Source: Candidatus Syntrophosphaera thermopropionivorans (lineage in GTDB: Bacteria > Cloacimonadota > Cloacimonadia > Cloacimonadales > Cloacimonadaceae). From it: a DNA stretch of 64,000 nucleotides. A program made the position numbers and the translations under genes. This document shows, in pieces, positions 9,609 through 20,700 of the stretch (positions within the stretch are counted from its first letter, which is position 1; every line of letters starts with the position of its first letter). The notes under the pieces are model-generated. The model did no database searches, had not been told where the DNA came from, and saw only the letters and a program-made list of their open reading frames with translations. Where the stretch lies: contig NZ_SMOG01000003.1 of NCBI RefSeq assembly GCF_004353895.1, positions 37,975 through 101,974 of the forward strand, read 5' to 3'.

Positions 9609-9668
9609 AATCTCTTTTTAATGATTATAAAGAGACTTTAGCTGATTAAAAATTGCATTTATAATCAG
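9609..9668 (-). terminator. Two adjacent hairpins after the deacetylase gene (weak terminator candidates)
   Basis: Two stem-loops lie downstream of the deacetylase stop. One is CTGATTA/TAATCAG (9642-9648 with 9662-9668). The other pairs 9609-9617 with about 9629-9637 (AATCTCTTT with AAAGAGACTT, imperfect). Neither has a clean run of T on the minus strand, so termination is only a possibility. Confidence 0.3.
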
Positions 9669-9712
9669 TTAAGGTCTGTTTCGGTTATATGGAATGCTAA
9701 AGAGTTTGAGTT

Positions 9713-10645
9713 CTAAGCGGCTATATTTTTAGCGTTGATTATGTTGGTTAAATGTAGACCCTGACTTCTGATTTCACGAATGAAACTCTGGAGATTGGAT
9801 AGTTTTTTCTCGTTATGGCAATGAGTTATGATTATTATTGGTTCTCTTCTTCCCTGATATTTATTTAGAGAAGAGATTTTATTAGCTAAGGTCTGTTCCG
9901 TATCATCGGGAACATCAAGAAAGATATCTCGTTTCAGAGCTGGATAACCACGAGAATAAGCTAAACTTTGAGCTAAAGAATTTTTACTGGTAGCGCTATC
10001 CACAAAAAAGAGATTATGCTTATTTAACCAGTCTAAAATTATGGTCATCATTTCTCTATTTTCTGTTACACTGCTTCCTTGATGATTATTAGCTCCAACT
10101 GCCATAGGAAGTTGGGCATAGAAATCATCCAGCAGTGCGGTTATTTCATCCGCGGAACTATTATTTTTAATACATTGCTTTTCCTGAACTCCAGTTCCTT
10201 CCATAGGAATATGAATCAAAACGGGATGACCATATTGGGAAGCAATTTCACCTGCTTTTCTGGTGTAAGGAAGATTGGGCAGGACAGCAAAAGCAACTTC
10301 TGCAGGTAATTCTTGAGCAAACCTTTCCAGAAGTTTTCCATTATAGCCAAAGTCATCAACAATAATGACCACATCAGGAAGTTCAGAACTGTTTAATTTA
10401 GTATAGGGATAAGGAGTTAAAGGGACATTAGCGATTGTTTTAGAACCATTATTCTCTGAATTTAAATCAGTTAAGGAATCTCTGGAATTGAGTGAAGATT
10501 CCGATGAGGCAAGCTCAGTTTCTTCACTTTTTCCCCTGTTTATATTCTCTTTTTGAGAGAAGGACTTATCACAAGAACAAAGTGTAAAAATCAGCATCAG
10601 AAGAAGAACGAGAGGTATAAAACGAGATAGATTTTTCATTCCCAT
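9713..10645 (-). CDS. Divergent polysaccharide deacetylase lipoprotein (YibQ/DUF610-like)
   Basis: A 310-residue protein with a hydrophobic N-terminus ending in a lipobox-like LCSC (Cys25), then a ~60-residue low-complexity Ser/Asn/Glu linker. The catalytic-like domain starts at PDVVIIVDDFG (~residues 90-100) with the Asp pair D97-D98. It continues with HPVLIHIPMEG, NNHQGS, FFVDS and IIITHCH. This order is typical of the divergent polysaccharide deacetylase family (Pfam 04748), an NodB-like fold often annotated next to cell-envelope genes. It should act in the periplasm on a carbohydrate or peptidoglycan-related substrate not yet defined. Its start overlaps the end of the DUF192 gene by 10 bp, so the two are co-translated. 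Confidence is high for the family and low for the substrate. Confidence 0.85.
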   Translation of the reverse strand: MGMKNLSRFIPLVLLLMLIFTLCSCDKSFSQKENINRGKSEETELASSESSLNSRDSLTDLNSENNGSKTIANVPLTPYPYTKLNSSELPDVVIIVDDFGYNGKLLERFAQELPAEVAFAVLPNLPYTRKAGEIASQYGHPVLIHIPMEGTGVQEKQCIKNNSSADEITALLDDFYAQLPMAVGANNHQGSSVTENREMMTIILDWLNKHNLFFVDSATSKNSLAQSLAYSRGYPALKRDIFLDVPDDTEQTLANKISSLNKYQGRREPIIIITHCHNEKKLSNLQSFIREIRSQGLHLTNIINAKNIAA

Positions 10646-11121
10646 TGAACCAGGTCTCCAATTTTTAAATTATGTTTTTCTGCTTGTCCAGCATTGAGCT
10701 CCAGAACATATCTATAGATTCCATTTGGTGCTATTGTTTCTTCGCTGAAAGGAGTATTGTTTTTTGCAATATGCATAATTTTTTTATCTTTATCAATGAA
10801 AATGATATCCAGAGGAATATAGGTATTTTTCATCCAGAAAGGAGTTTCGGAAGGACCTTTAGGGTCAAAGAGCATTCCCCTATTTTCAGCCATAGATTCA
10901 CGATACATCAAACCTTGAGTACAAGCAGCTTCTGTAGCAGCAATTTCTATTTCATAGATGGCTTTAACTTCTCCCGTAGGTGAGGTAATGGTTAAGGTTG
11001 CATCTTTTCTAAATTCTGTTCCTTTAATGCTATCAAACGATTTTTCTTCTGGTTTAGACTTGCATCCATTAAAGCCTAAAACCAGACAGAAGACCACGAT
11101 AAAAAGAATACCCTTTCGCAT
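10636..11121 (-). CDS. DUF192 family lipoprotein
   Basis: A 161-residue protein whose N-terminus (residues 5-20) ends in a lipobox FNGC, so it is probably lipid-anchored. The rest is one DUF192 domain, with family landmarks EIAATEAACTQGLMYRE, GMLFDP, PFWMKNTYIPLDIIFID and VLELNAG. DUF192 proteins are small beta-rich, usually periplasmic proteins of unknown biochemical role. The gene starts 3 bp after the stop of the M14 carboxypeptidase and overlaps the deacetylase gene by 10 bp, forming a three-gene operon. That operon does not reveal its job. Confidence 0.88.
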   Translation of the reverse strand: MRKGILFIVVFCLVLGFNGCKSKPEEKSFDSIKGTEFRKDATLTITSPTGEVKAIYEIEIAATEAACTQGLMYRESMAENRGMLFDPKGPSETPFWMKNTYIPLDIIFIDKDKKIMHIAKNNTPFSEETIAPNGIYRYVLELNAGQAEKHNLKIGDLVQWE

Positions 11122-11124
11122 TGA

Positions 11125-14034
11125 TTATTTAAGAAGTAACATCTTATGAGAGATAGTTTTGTTTCCACTTTGCAAGGTATAGAAATAGACTCCACTGCTA
11201 ACAGGTTTTCCAGCCTCATCCAAGCCATTCCATTGCACTCTATGAATTCCAGAATTCATTTCACCATTGATTAAAGTTTTTACCAGCTGACCTTTTAGGT
11301 TATAAATTCCCAGAAAAGCTTTTGCTCTTTCGGGCAAGGAAAAAGTGATGTAAGTTATAGGATTAAAAGGATTAGGATAATTTTGGGAAAGATTGAAAGG
11401 TATAACAGGATTGAGAGGGTCGTTAGCATTGGTATCAGAAAGAATAGTGAATGAACTATCTCTACCATTTACACTATAAAAGAAGTCAATACTGACAGCT
11501 GGGGTCTGATAACTGATAGTGAAACCTTCGGTTATAGGTGAACCAAGATTGATATAAGCATATTTACCCTGTTCAGGATTGAAGGCACTGCGATAGATTA
11601 ATCCCAGATTTTCCTCAATGGTTAAATTGGATAAGGAATCAGAAGGAACAAGTCCCCAATCTAAACACTTTAAATTATTCTCTGGAAGGATTTGAAAGAC
11701 AGCTTCTACGGTGTTATTTTCTCCTGTCTCATCCATAGTTAAAGTGACTTCTGGCAGGTTATCCAGTTGTGCACCTTGAACATAAAAACGAAATTGAGGA
11801 TTCTGAATATATTGAGCAATAAAATAGGCATCAACCGAGTTCAAAATATCATTTCCATCCACATCCGCAGCAGCAATACGATTATTTTCCCAGGGAAGAG
11901 GATCAATTTCAGGTAGAGAATCATAACCAACTATATAATCCAGAAGCAGTTGTACATCATTCATTGATACCATACGATCTCCATCCACATCACCATATAC
12001 AATTAAATTGGCATCTATTCCAGAAATCTTTATATCATCAAGATAGATACCATCTGCAGTAATCCCATAATCAGAGGTAAGCTTAAACCGGATATAAACA
12101 TTTTGTCCAATAAACTGAGAAAGAGAATAAGAAAGAGTGGTCCAGCTACTTTGTGTACCAGTTAAGCAACCAAGATCAATCCAGTTAGAGGCATTATTTG
12201 AAGCTTGCACATAGACAAAGTCATATCCATTTTCCAGGGCATAGATAGTTTTAAAACTTAAAATTGGATTTAATATATTTTCCAGTGAGATAGGATTATT
12301 TAATTGAAGTATTCTGGTAACATTATTTCCATAATTCCCATTTGGAGAATCAGTAATAACAGATTCACCCTGATAGGTAACTACCCCCCAAGGTCCTGAA
12401 GCAGTCCAATTAGATAAGCTTTCACAGGGGTCATAGAACAGCACTAATGGCTCAATAAAATTAAAGACGCAGTTATTATTTTCTGTGGTAAGCAAAAAAT
12501 CAGTTTCATATAAGGTTGTATTAGCATTACTAAATATTATATGATAATAGCCTTCAGGAATTTGCATAAACATAAAGCTTCCATTAGTATCAGCGGTAGA
12601 ACTGCGTGGAGGGACCGTATTCAAAGTGACAGTTAAATTTGGAATTCCATAACCTTCCACATCACGAATTTGACCCATTAAATCTACGGTTGCAGCAGGA
12701 GAAAGGATAAAGTTGTATTCAGTAGAACCAGAGGCAGGTACAGTAATTTGAGCAGTTTGAGGAATATAGCCATAGGCAGATGCAGTGAGAGTATAATTTC
12801 CTGGGAGCAATAAACGATGATAATCTCCCACATCGGGGTCAGTATGTATAGCTTTATCGTTGCCCTGGACAGTAATTACGGCATTTAAGGGTTGCCCTGC
12901 AGTTGAGGTGACCAAACCATGAATTCCTTTATGCACAAATTCCAGATAGGAAAGCATAGATTCTTGATTCAATGCCCAGAAAGAAGGAAGTTGTGAAGCT
13001 GGAGGCCATTTGTTTTCCCCAATTTCCATCGTAATATCCATATCATCAGTGTAACCATAATTCCAGTCCTGCATTGAGCCAGTGATAACATACCAGGCGG
13101 CACCATTAGTGATACCATGCGGAAATTCTGTGCTATTATACATAGAAGAATTGTGACTGGTATAGGTTAAAGCAGCCTGAATAAATATATCATTATCAGG
13201 TGTGAGAGTATAAGTATAATCCCAAGGATAATTTGCTACCAAGGCACCACCGTGAAAATTAGCAGAAAGCACAAAATGGTGTGCATTGGAGAAATCCATT
13301 ATAGCAATAGTTTCTGGAGCCCATTGATTACCATCTGGATGCTGAATACCAGTAGGCATAGGAAAATTCCGATTAAGGTCAACACCGTTAGCATTATAAC
13401 GTTGCCCCAGAACATAGCCATCAGGATTCATCATTGGGCAGATATAAATTTCAGTGCTATTGACTAAATTGGTTATACGAGGATCAATTCTATACTGAGT
13501 GGTGAGCAATTGAATCAAACGTATGCACATATCATAACCCACAACTTCGTCTCCATGTATGGAAGAAACATATTTGAATTCTGGTTCAGCTTCTTCTATA
13601 TCTGGGTTATCAGTTATCTTTAAAAAGTAAATAGGTCTGCCTTGAACTGAGGTGCCCGCTTGAATCAAAGAGCAGATATTAGAATATTGATTTTCCGTAT
13701 CTATCATAAATTGATGGTATTGAGTGATAGTGTAGTAGGTATCTTTAGTATGTTCCAGAGAATCTATCTTCTGCAATTCCAGTGCATTCCGTCTGGCTAA
13801 ATCAGGAAGTTTTTCTGCTTTAAATCCATTATTCAGCAATTTATTAAATTCATTATCATCTCTCACATAGACAATAATAGTGCCAGTATTACGATTAACA
13901 TTATCTACGCTAATTTGTAAGGAATTCAGTATTTTAACATCAGAATCTATATCCCAGCTGGTAATATGCACAGGATATGAAAATGCTATAGCTGAACTCA
14001 CGAGGAATAATGCTATAACTAATATTTTTTTCAT
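11125..14034 (-). CDS. Second secreted M14 zinc carboxypeptidase with dockerin and sorting domain
   Basis: A 969-residue paralogue of the peptidase at 6755-9523, with an extra ~45 residues after the signal peptide (residues 1-19) that look like a short propeptide. Zinc ligands are H160 and E163 (HGDE) and H261 (NFHGG); DLNRNFP is near 219-225 and TMEI carries the likely catalytic Glu. The downstream order is the same: carboxypeptidase-regulatory-like domains, a jelly-roll domain, dockerin-like loops (GDVDGDR, ADVDGND), and a FlgD-like C-terminal domain from SQNYPNPFNP to MLLLK. It heads an operon with the DUF192 and deacetylase lipoproteins. An SD-like AGGA occurs upstream, and the long spacer 14035-14714 is its upstream region. 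Expected role: extracellular peptide degradation. Confidence 0.9.
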   Translation of the reverse strand: MKKILVIALFLVSSAIAFSYPVHITSWDIDSDVKILNSLQISVDNVNRNTGTIIVYVRDDNEFNKLLNNGFKAEKLPDLARRNALELQKIDSLEHTKDTYYTITQYHQFMIDTENQYSNICSLIQAGTSVQGRPIYFLKITDNPDIEEAEPEFKYVSSIHGDEVVGYDMCIRLIQLLTTQYRIDPRITNLVNSTEIYICPMMNPDGYVLGQRYNANGVDLNRNFPMPTGIQHPDGNQWAPETIAIMDFSNAHHFVLSANFHGGALVANYPWDYTYTLTPDNDIFIQAALTYTSHNSSMYNSTEFPHGITNGAAWYVITGSMQDWNYGYTDDMDITMEIGENKWPPASQLPSFWALNQESMLSYLEFVHKGIHGLVTSTAGQPLNAVITVQGNDKAIHTDPDVGDYHRLLLPGNYTLTASAYGYIPQTAQITVPASGSTEYNFILSPAATVDLMGQIRDVEGYGIPNLTVTLNTVPPRSSTADTNGSFMFMQIPEGYYHIIFSNANTTLYETDFLLTTENNNCVFNFIEPLVLFYDPCESLSNWTASGPWGVVTYQGESVITDSPNGNYGNNVTRILQLNNPISLENILNPILSFKTIYALENGYDFVYVQASNNASNWIDLGCLTGTQSSWTTLSYSLSQFIGQNVYIRFKLTSDYGITADGIYLDDIKISGIDANLIVYGDVDGDRMVSMNDVQLLLDYIVGYDSLPEIDPLPWENNRIAAADVDGNDILNSVDAYFIAQYIQNPQFRFYVQGAQLDNLPEVTLTMDETGENNTVEAVFQILPENNLKCLDWGLVPSDSLSNLTIEENLGLIYRSAFNPEQGKYAYINLGSPITEGFTISYQTPAVSIDFFYSVNGRDSSFTILSDTNANDPLNPVIPFNLSQNYPNPFNPITYITFSLPERAKAFLGIYNLKGQLVKTLINGEMNSGIHRVQWNGLDEAGKPVSSGVYFYTLQSGNKTISHKMLLLK

Positions 14035-14102
14035 TTATGTGTCCTATTCTTATATACATATAAGGTTCAAAAACTATGCAATATATTGACCTTTACTTTG
14101 AA

Positions 14103-14202
14103 AATGCCAGGCTTACAGTTGCACATAACCTGCCTTGCTTAATGCTGCTTCATTCCTGACCTGACATATTTCACAAGCGGTTATTGCACTGTGCCTGGCA
14201 TT
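14103..14202. repeat. Long imperfect inverted repeat, ~100 bp
   Basis: The outer arms AATGCCAGGC (14103-14112) and GCCTGGCATT (14193-14202) are perfectly complementary over 10 bp. Pairing then continues imperfectly inward: ACAGTTGCACATAACC (about 14115-14130) against GGTTATTGCACTGT (14179-14192). The 48 bp between the arms are less AT-rich than the surroundings. It could be a structured leader RNA of the M14 operon or a small mobile-element remnant (MITE-like). No target-site duplication is obvious. Confidence 0.6.
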
Positions 14203-14341
14203 ATTCATAAAAAAATATATCCTTTTTTTGTCAATTCTTTTGATTCAATTTTCTTTTATTCAGAAAGATATTCATCGCATAATACGGATAAATATAGAAA
14301 TTGATTATAAGAAAGATATATTGTCTTCAATTATGGATATT

Positions 14342-14408
14342 ATAACTTACTGATGAATAAGTTATGTCCATATTCGGACATGAGTTGGACATGAGCTGGA
14401 CATAAGCT
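14342..14408. repeat. 11-bp tandem repeat element with flanking palindromes (copy 1)
   Basis: Three direct 11-bp units stand head to tail: GGACATGAGTT (14376-14386), GGACATGAGCT (14387-14397) and GGACATAAGCT (14398-14408). They are preceded by the palindrome ATGTCC...GGACAT (about 14365-14381) and by ATAACTTA/TAAGTTAT (14342-14349 with 14358-14365). A second copy in the opposite orientation lies at 42387-42450. Confidence 0.75.
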
Positions 14409-14714
14409 ACACATTAACTGGAAGGGAGGTAATAATTGTAAGACAAGATGGATATAGGAGATTTGAAAGAATTGTAGCTGCGGGATAATTTATGTAACTG
14501 CATTGAATTGCGATTTAAATAAATTCATTAATAAGGAGGTAAAATTCCCTTTTTTATTTCAGCTAAAGAACCCATAATAGGGAAATAATTATATAATTAT
14601 CTAACGGATATACAATAAGTTATGGATATTAAAATAATGTATAAGGTGAAATCATTATATATAATTATTAGGATATCTTATTAATATATTTATCTCAGGT
14701 TTATAAGTTTTTCT

Positions 14715-17700
14715 TTAAAGGTTGAGTTCTATCCATATACCCAGACTGAAAGTACGAACACCTGTATCTCGTTTATTATCTGATGATTGATCCCAGGTTC
14801 CGGTTAAACCCCCGCGAATATCAGGATTAAATTGATAGGTAGCAGAAGGACTGATAGCAAAATGCGTATAGTCACGGTCTACTTGAGAGCTTTCTCTTCC
14901 TTTAGTTTTATCATAATTTTTTTCATAAAGAATAGATAAGCTGGAAACAAGTTCATTATTAATATGAATTTTCTTGTGGGTAAAGGGAACAGTAAATCCT
15001 TTTCCCTGAGTGAAAGAATAAGAAATATTGCCATTTACAGCATGGGTAAGATTGGTTTTTACTATATCATAAGTGTCCATATCCGTGGTATTTGTTCCGG
15101 AAGTAATAGAATAACTGATATTAGTATTGACTTTTCTAAAGAAAGTGCCGGTAAAACCAACGAGTGGATTTAAAGCTAAGGAAACAGATTCTTGTTTAGG
15201 TTCTATCCAATCCAAATCTCCAGTTGCTCTGGTAGTATATTGCAGTCCCGTGTTTAATCTTGCTCCACTAAGGAATTTATTCATCCCGAACCAATTTTCA
15301 AAATTGATAAAAGATAGGGTTAAATCTGGAAAAGTGATAACTTCAGTTTGATTTGAAGCATTTGCTCGGTTTTTTTGTAAACTATACGAATAGGAGATAA
15401 TGCTATCAAAATTACGGGAAAAAGTGATGCCACTTCCGATAGAAATAGTGTTATCATCGCTAACAGAATCCAGATATCCTGCAGGAGTAGTATGAGGTAA
15501 TCCAAGTTGAAAGAGGAAAGGTGGTCTATCATCTTTTCTTGAATAGGATTGTATATATGAGTTTTGATAGGTCATTGTGATATTTTTGACTTTAGAAAAA
15601 AGGTTTAAAAGAGTGACAGGAAAATAGGTTTCCTCTTTTCCTTTATCTTTATCTTTATCTTTGGGGGGTTGAGTTAAATCATTATTATCTTTAAAGCCTG
15701 GTTCTTCGGTTGGGATGTCTTCTTTTCCAAAATAGATTTCTTCTTTAAATCCATTTTCATAACCTTTTCCACTATCCCCATATTTTTCGGCTTCTTCTTG
15801 TTGTTTTTTCCATTCTTCTTCTTTCTTCTTTTTATCTTCATCCGAAGGAGATTTTGGTTCTTTATCAGAGTCCTTTATTTCATCCTGCTTTTTCATACCT
15901 TCTTTGCGAGAATGAGAAGAACTAAGATTAACTGCCCAAGATGATAATAAACTGGAATTTAGCAGTGTCAAATTAGTTCTGATAGTTCTATTAGAGTTTC
16001 CATCACTCTGATACATTGTAATTTGTCCCTCATCAGTATTCTGGAAATATTTCCTTTGTGAATCGGAATAACGCGCACTAGCACTGGCAGTTAAATTAAT
16101 ATAATTCCTGAGATAATTTGGATTGTAGTTCAAGCCTAAATCTTGCACATAACGAGTCATCTTCCCGATATTAATATCTTGCCAATAAATCTTCTGTTTG
16201 AGGTCTCGTTCGGTATTTATTCTTGCTGAAAGAGAAATGTCAGAAGTTAGCCCCCAGCTGATATTATTGTCAGAAGTAAAAGTCTTGGTGGGAACTGTTT
16301 GAGTTCGCGGATACCAATCATAAACCCCTTCTCTTTTTTCCCAGTTATAACTTTGCGGTTCCGAACTACTCAGGGTAAAGCTATTATTAAAAGTACTGGG
16401 AAACCACCCTATACGGTAGTTTTTAAAGAGAATAAAACTGACTTTATCACTAGGAATTCCAAGATTGTAGTTTAAAGTTCCGCGCCAATTGAAAGTGGTA
16501 TCCACTGTTGTAGGAGTGTATCGGTATGATTTCTCAATACGACCACTGATAGAAGTTCTATAAATAGTATAGAATAAAAAAGGAGATTTAGGAGCGGTAC
16601 GTTGACTGAACCCGAAATCAGCAGCATAAACTAAGTTTTCTGTTCTTTGTCTATCTTTTTCCACGGGGTCTAAAATATTATCATATAGAAGGTCTGAATT
16701 GGCAAGGAATCTTGGTATACCCAAATTATAATTACGAGATAAACTTAAAGGAATATCTAAACCCCAGGCATTAGGAAATAATTTATTCAGGAAAAATTTA
16801 TTCATGATATTAAGAGTTTTAGTGCTGGTAAAAGTATTGGTTCTACCTCGTTGTATAATAGTATTAAAGTTTTCACTTTTATCTTCATAATCTATATCCA
16901 GTGTAATTACATCGGCAAAGGCAGAATTCAGTGAGAGTCTTTTTGCCACACCGATATCTTCATAGGGTTCTGCAACTCGCATATCATTAAAATAGATGGT
17001 CCCATTATAAGGCTGTGGAATAGTTAAATCATCTGGAACATACAGTCCCAAATAAATATCGCGCACATTTGTTAAAGTAGGTGTTCCTTTAAACGAATAG
17101 ATTTTATTATCTTCTCTGTATTCTCCTGAATTAACATCAGGGAACATTTCTTTAAGTTTTGTGAAATCCTGCAGTTCATAAGTAAATTGAGTCCAGTAAT
17201 TACGATTCATTTTGGGTAGATAGTTAACTACATGAATACGTTCTCTTACCTGATAAAAATTCAGGCTATCAGCTCCAATCCTGAAGATTATATCCAGAGA
17301 ATCTGGATTAATAGGAGAGGATGAAGATAATTCTGGATACACCCAGAATTTTATTTTATTATAGGAAAGCAGACTATAAGGTTCAAATAAACGCTGTCTT
17401 AAAAGGACCTGTTGTCCAGGTTGTAAGTTTTGAATATCCAGAGATAGAGCAGATTCACTTGATTCTCTTCGTTCTTCAATATAATAAGTTCCCGGAGGTG
17501 AAGTGTAATGAGCACTATTTCTTTGATTATTAACGATACCAGAAAGATAGGAGATATTATAGGTATTGATAATATTATCCGGTACTATATATCCGTTAAT
17601 ATCGCGCACATAGAAATCTTCCCATTTATTTCCGACCACATTAATATCGTATAATAGAACCTTTACTGGCTGATCTGTTTCAATAACTATTCTGCCATAG

Positions 17701-20700
17701 GAAATTTTCTTTAGTGTAGGAGCAGCTCCAGAAGGGGCATTATTAACAATTTCATATACTAAAGGATCAGTTAAGGGAATACGATAAAGACGCCATCCAT
17801 ATTCATTTTCACTTTCCAGATATTGTGAATCAGTAAGAGAAATGGAGTAGCTAAAATACCTATCTAAAGTATTAAGAACACCATCATTATTCAAATCTTC
17901 GGTATCCAGCACCTTATTTCCTTCCGTTCCATTAATAAAAGGATAATCTCCGAACTGGTCAATGCTGTTGTCTGCATGGTCATTAGGGTCGTCTCCTGGA
18001 TGACCATCTGGAATTCCATCCAAACCCGTATCTTCCTCTAAAGTTAGAACACCATCATGGTTTTTATCTTCCGTATTGAGAACATTTAAGCCACCATATT
18101 CAGTGTAAAAATCTTCATTGATATCTCCTAAATCAATACGCAAAATAGGATGAGCAACTGGGTCATTAGCTTTCCTATCAATTTTAACCATTAATTCAAT
18201 ATATTTTTTTTGAGAAAAATCCAGCTGATTACCCAGATATTTCATAACCCCACCCCAACTCCACACTTCAGAGCCCTCAATACCTAAATTTGCAGGAAAA
18301 ACCTTAATAGCAAGAGCTGTAACAGATTCCTTTTTTTCCCTATCTGTTAAAGTAGCAGGATCTTCCACTTGTTCTCTATGAATATTTTTAGGATTATACC
18401 AGATAGTCCTTCCTTTGGCAAGACTTGTATTCCAGGGTTTACTTGCCATTGACCAAGAACCTATAGTTACTCCTAATGGATAAGAATCAATTATTGCTTC
18501 CATATCGTCTATATAGGCTTCATTTTTCTTTCCATGAGGGTCACCATAGATATTAGGTATGGTATAAGCTATTTCACCTGAAAGGGTAATGCGTGAATCA
18601 GCAGTGGTATTTATCAAGGGTAAAGCATTTAACATTCTTGTAATAAATGTAGGTTTAACAGTTAAGCTCCCATCAATATCTGTCATATACATTTCAATGT
18701 TTTCATTACCAATTCGGGGACGTCTATCGGCAACATTTTCAGAACGATAAATAAAAGTTCCCCCAAGTTTTGCCCAATCAGTTAGATTCCAATCTGCTCT
18801 GACTCCGGTTAAGGTCTTACTGGAAATATCAAAAGTGCTTCTATATTCATAATCAATTTCAATTTTAGCATCGGGATCTTTTCCCGCAGAAGTCAAAAAA
18901 GTGATTCTACCAAAATCATAATCTACTAGATAATCCACATTCTCTTTCTGCTTTATGCCGTTCACTTTAACGGAAACACTGCCTTTAAGTATACCTCCCT
19001 GGGATAAATCTACATATTCTCGTCCTATTTTACCCTTAACTGACATATAAAATGATATATCCAGGTAATTGATACTTTCACCTTCATCCGTGTAAATGAT
19101 ACCATCACCCAGCGGGTCAAAAGGTTGAATGAAAGGTATAGTAATGAGACCGGTAGATAAATTGACCGTATTGTCATCACCATTAATTAAGCCGTCGCCA
19201 TTGCTATCCATTCGTAAATAATCCGTATAAGTGGTAATATAACTGGTAGCAAGAGAATCTGGAACCAGATAATTACGGGTCAAGTCCACATTTAAGGTGT
19301 AAATATCTAAGGTAAAGCCATCACTTTTAATGTTATTCTTGTGCATATCATAGACATTACGCATCTGATAGTGCCAGACATTATTTGGGTCATGGGGATC
19401 ATATTCTTGATTACGTCTTCTTAGGACTTTAACATGTAGAATCCCATCCTGAGCTTCACTATTTGCCGGAACAGGAATACCATCTTTTTGAGTATATTTT
19501 ACAGCAATAGTAGCTCTCCGGTCAACATTACTATTAATGCGAATAATACCAGCAGAATAATCCGTGATAAAATCGGTTCCTTCAATTAATTCATCATAAT
19601 AGGGCACATAATAGTTTGTAGGGCTGAAAAATATAGTATCCCCAATTGCTGCTGCCACATTATTATTTGCATTGCCATCATCAATAAAAAGCCTAACAGT
19701 ACCGTTTGCGGGAAGTAAATTAGGGTTTTTAATTATCCAAGCACCCGTAGGGTCTGTTTTTACTGCATTATTTACCCAACCTGCAGGTACATTGGAAGAA
19801 ACATCAGCTTGAGTGTAAAGTTCATATACATCATAAGGATTTGCCAGATAATACATAGTTCTGGGGGCATAATCTCTACTACGAAAGATAGTAGAATCCG
19901 CCTGACTGGTTCCTACATAATGTTGAGTGTTTTTTTGTCCTTCTTCCGTACTGGCTATAAAAGTTAAATCCAGATTTTTGTATTTTAGTTTTGAGGTTAT
20001 CCCAAAGAGTCCCTGTGAAGCAGCAGAGTAGCTTATATAACGAGAACCTGGTAAAGAAAGAGCTATATTTCCACCTTCAATGGTCTGAAATAACTCATCT
20101 TCGGTACCGGTGTATTTTATGTTGATATTATCAGGGTCAAAAAACTGCTGGTCCTGATTACTATTATATTTTAGATTAACTCCAATCTTCTCACCAATGG
20201 TTCCAGTTAAACGAAGATTGGTATCCTGTCTCATTTTAATATCCAGTTGACTGGCTGTATTAGTTTCATAAATAGCCACATTCTTTCTTTTGGTACTACC
20301 TACTTCCATACTGATTTTTTCTGTTCCATCTATGTTCAATCTTCCGGCAGAAGAACCCAAAACTTTTTGCACAGCTTTAGGAACGGCAATAGAGGGAAGA
20401 TCAATGGAAAACTCTTTAATCATACCGGTTTTAGTAACTGTAGTCTGTTGAGCTTGAGTTAAATAAAGGGAAAGCATAGACTTATAAAAGGCTTTTTCTT
20501 GCAGATTGGCAAAATAGGTATCAAAAGAAAGAATCCGGGGTGGAACAAGGTCAAAATCATCTATTTTAGTATGAATAATAACCTTCTCCTCAGGATAATT
20601 TATCTGTTCTTTGGTGTCAGGTTCAAATTCCCTTATCCAGTAGGGTTGGCTCTTTATATAATTCAATCCTTTATATAATTTATAAACATCTACTTTATTA

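Larger units (their letters stand above)
14035..14714. other. 680-bp non-coding spacer between sprA and the M14 operon
   Basis: No credible gene is seen on either strand. The spacer holds the imperfect inverted repeat at 14103-14202 and the 11-bp tandem repeat element at 14342-14408. It also has two Shine-Dalgarno-like GGAGGT stretches on the plus strand (about 14425 and 14535) with no open frame behind them. The rest is AT-rich and unremarkable. Confidence 0.6.

Noticed and set aside
14423..14540. Two GGAGGT Shine-Dalgarno-like sites on the plus strand in the 680-bp spacer
   Set aside because: The only nearby starts give peptides of a few residues before a stop, so I do not call a gene.
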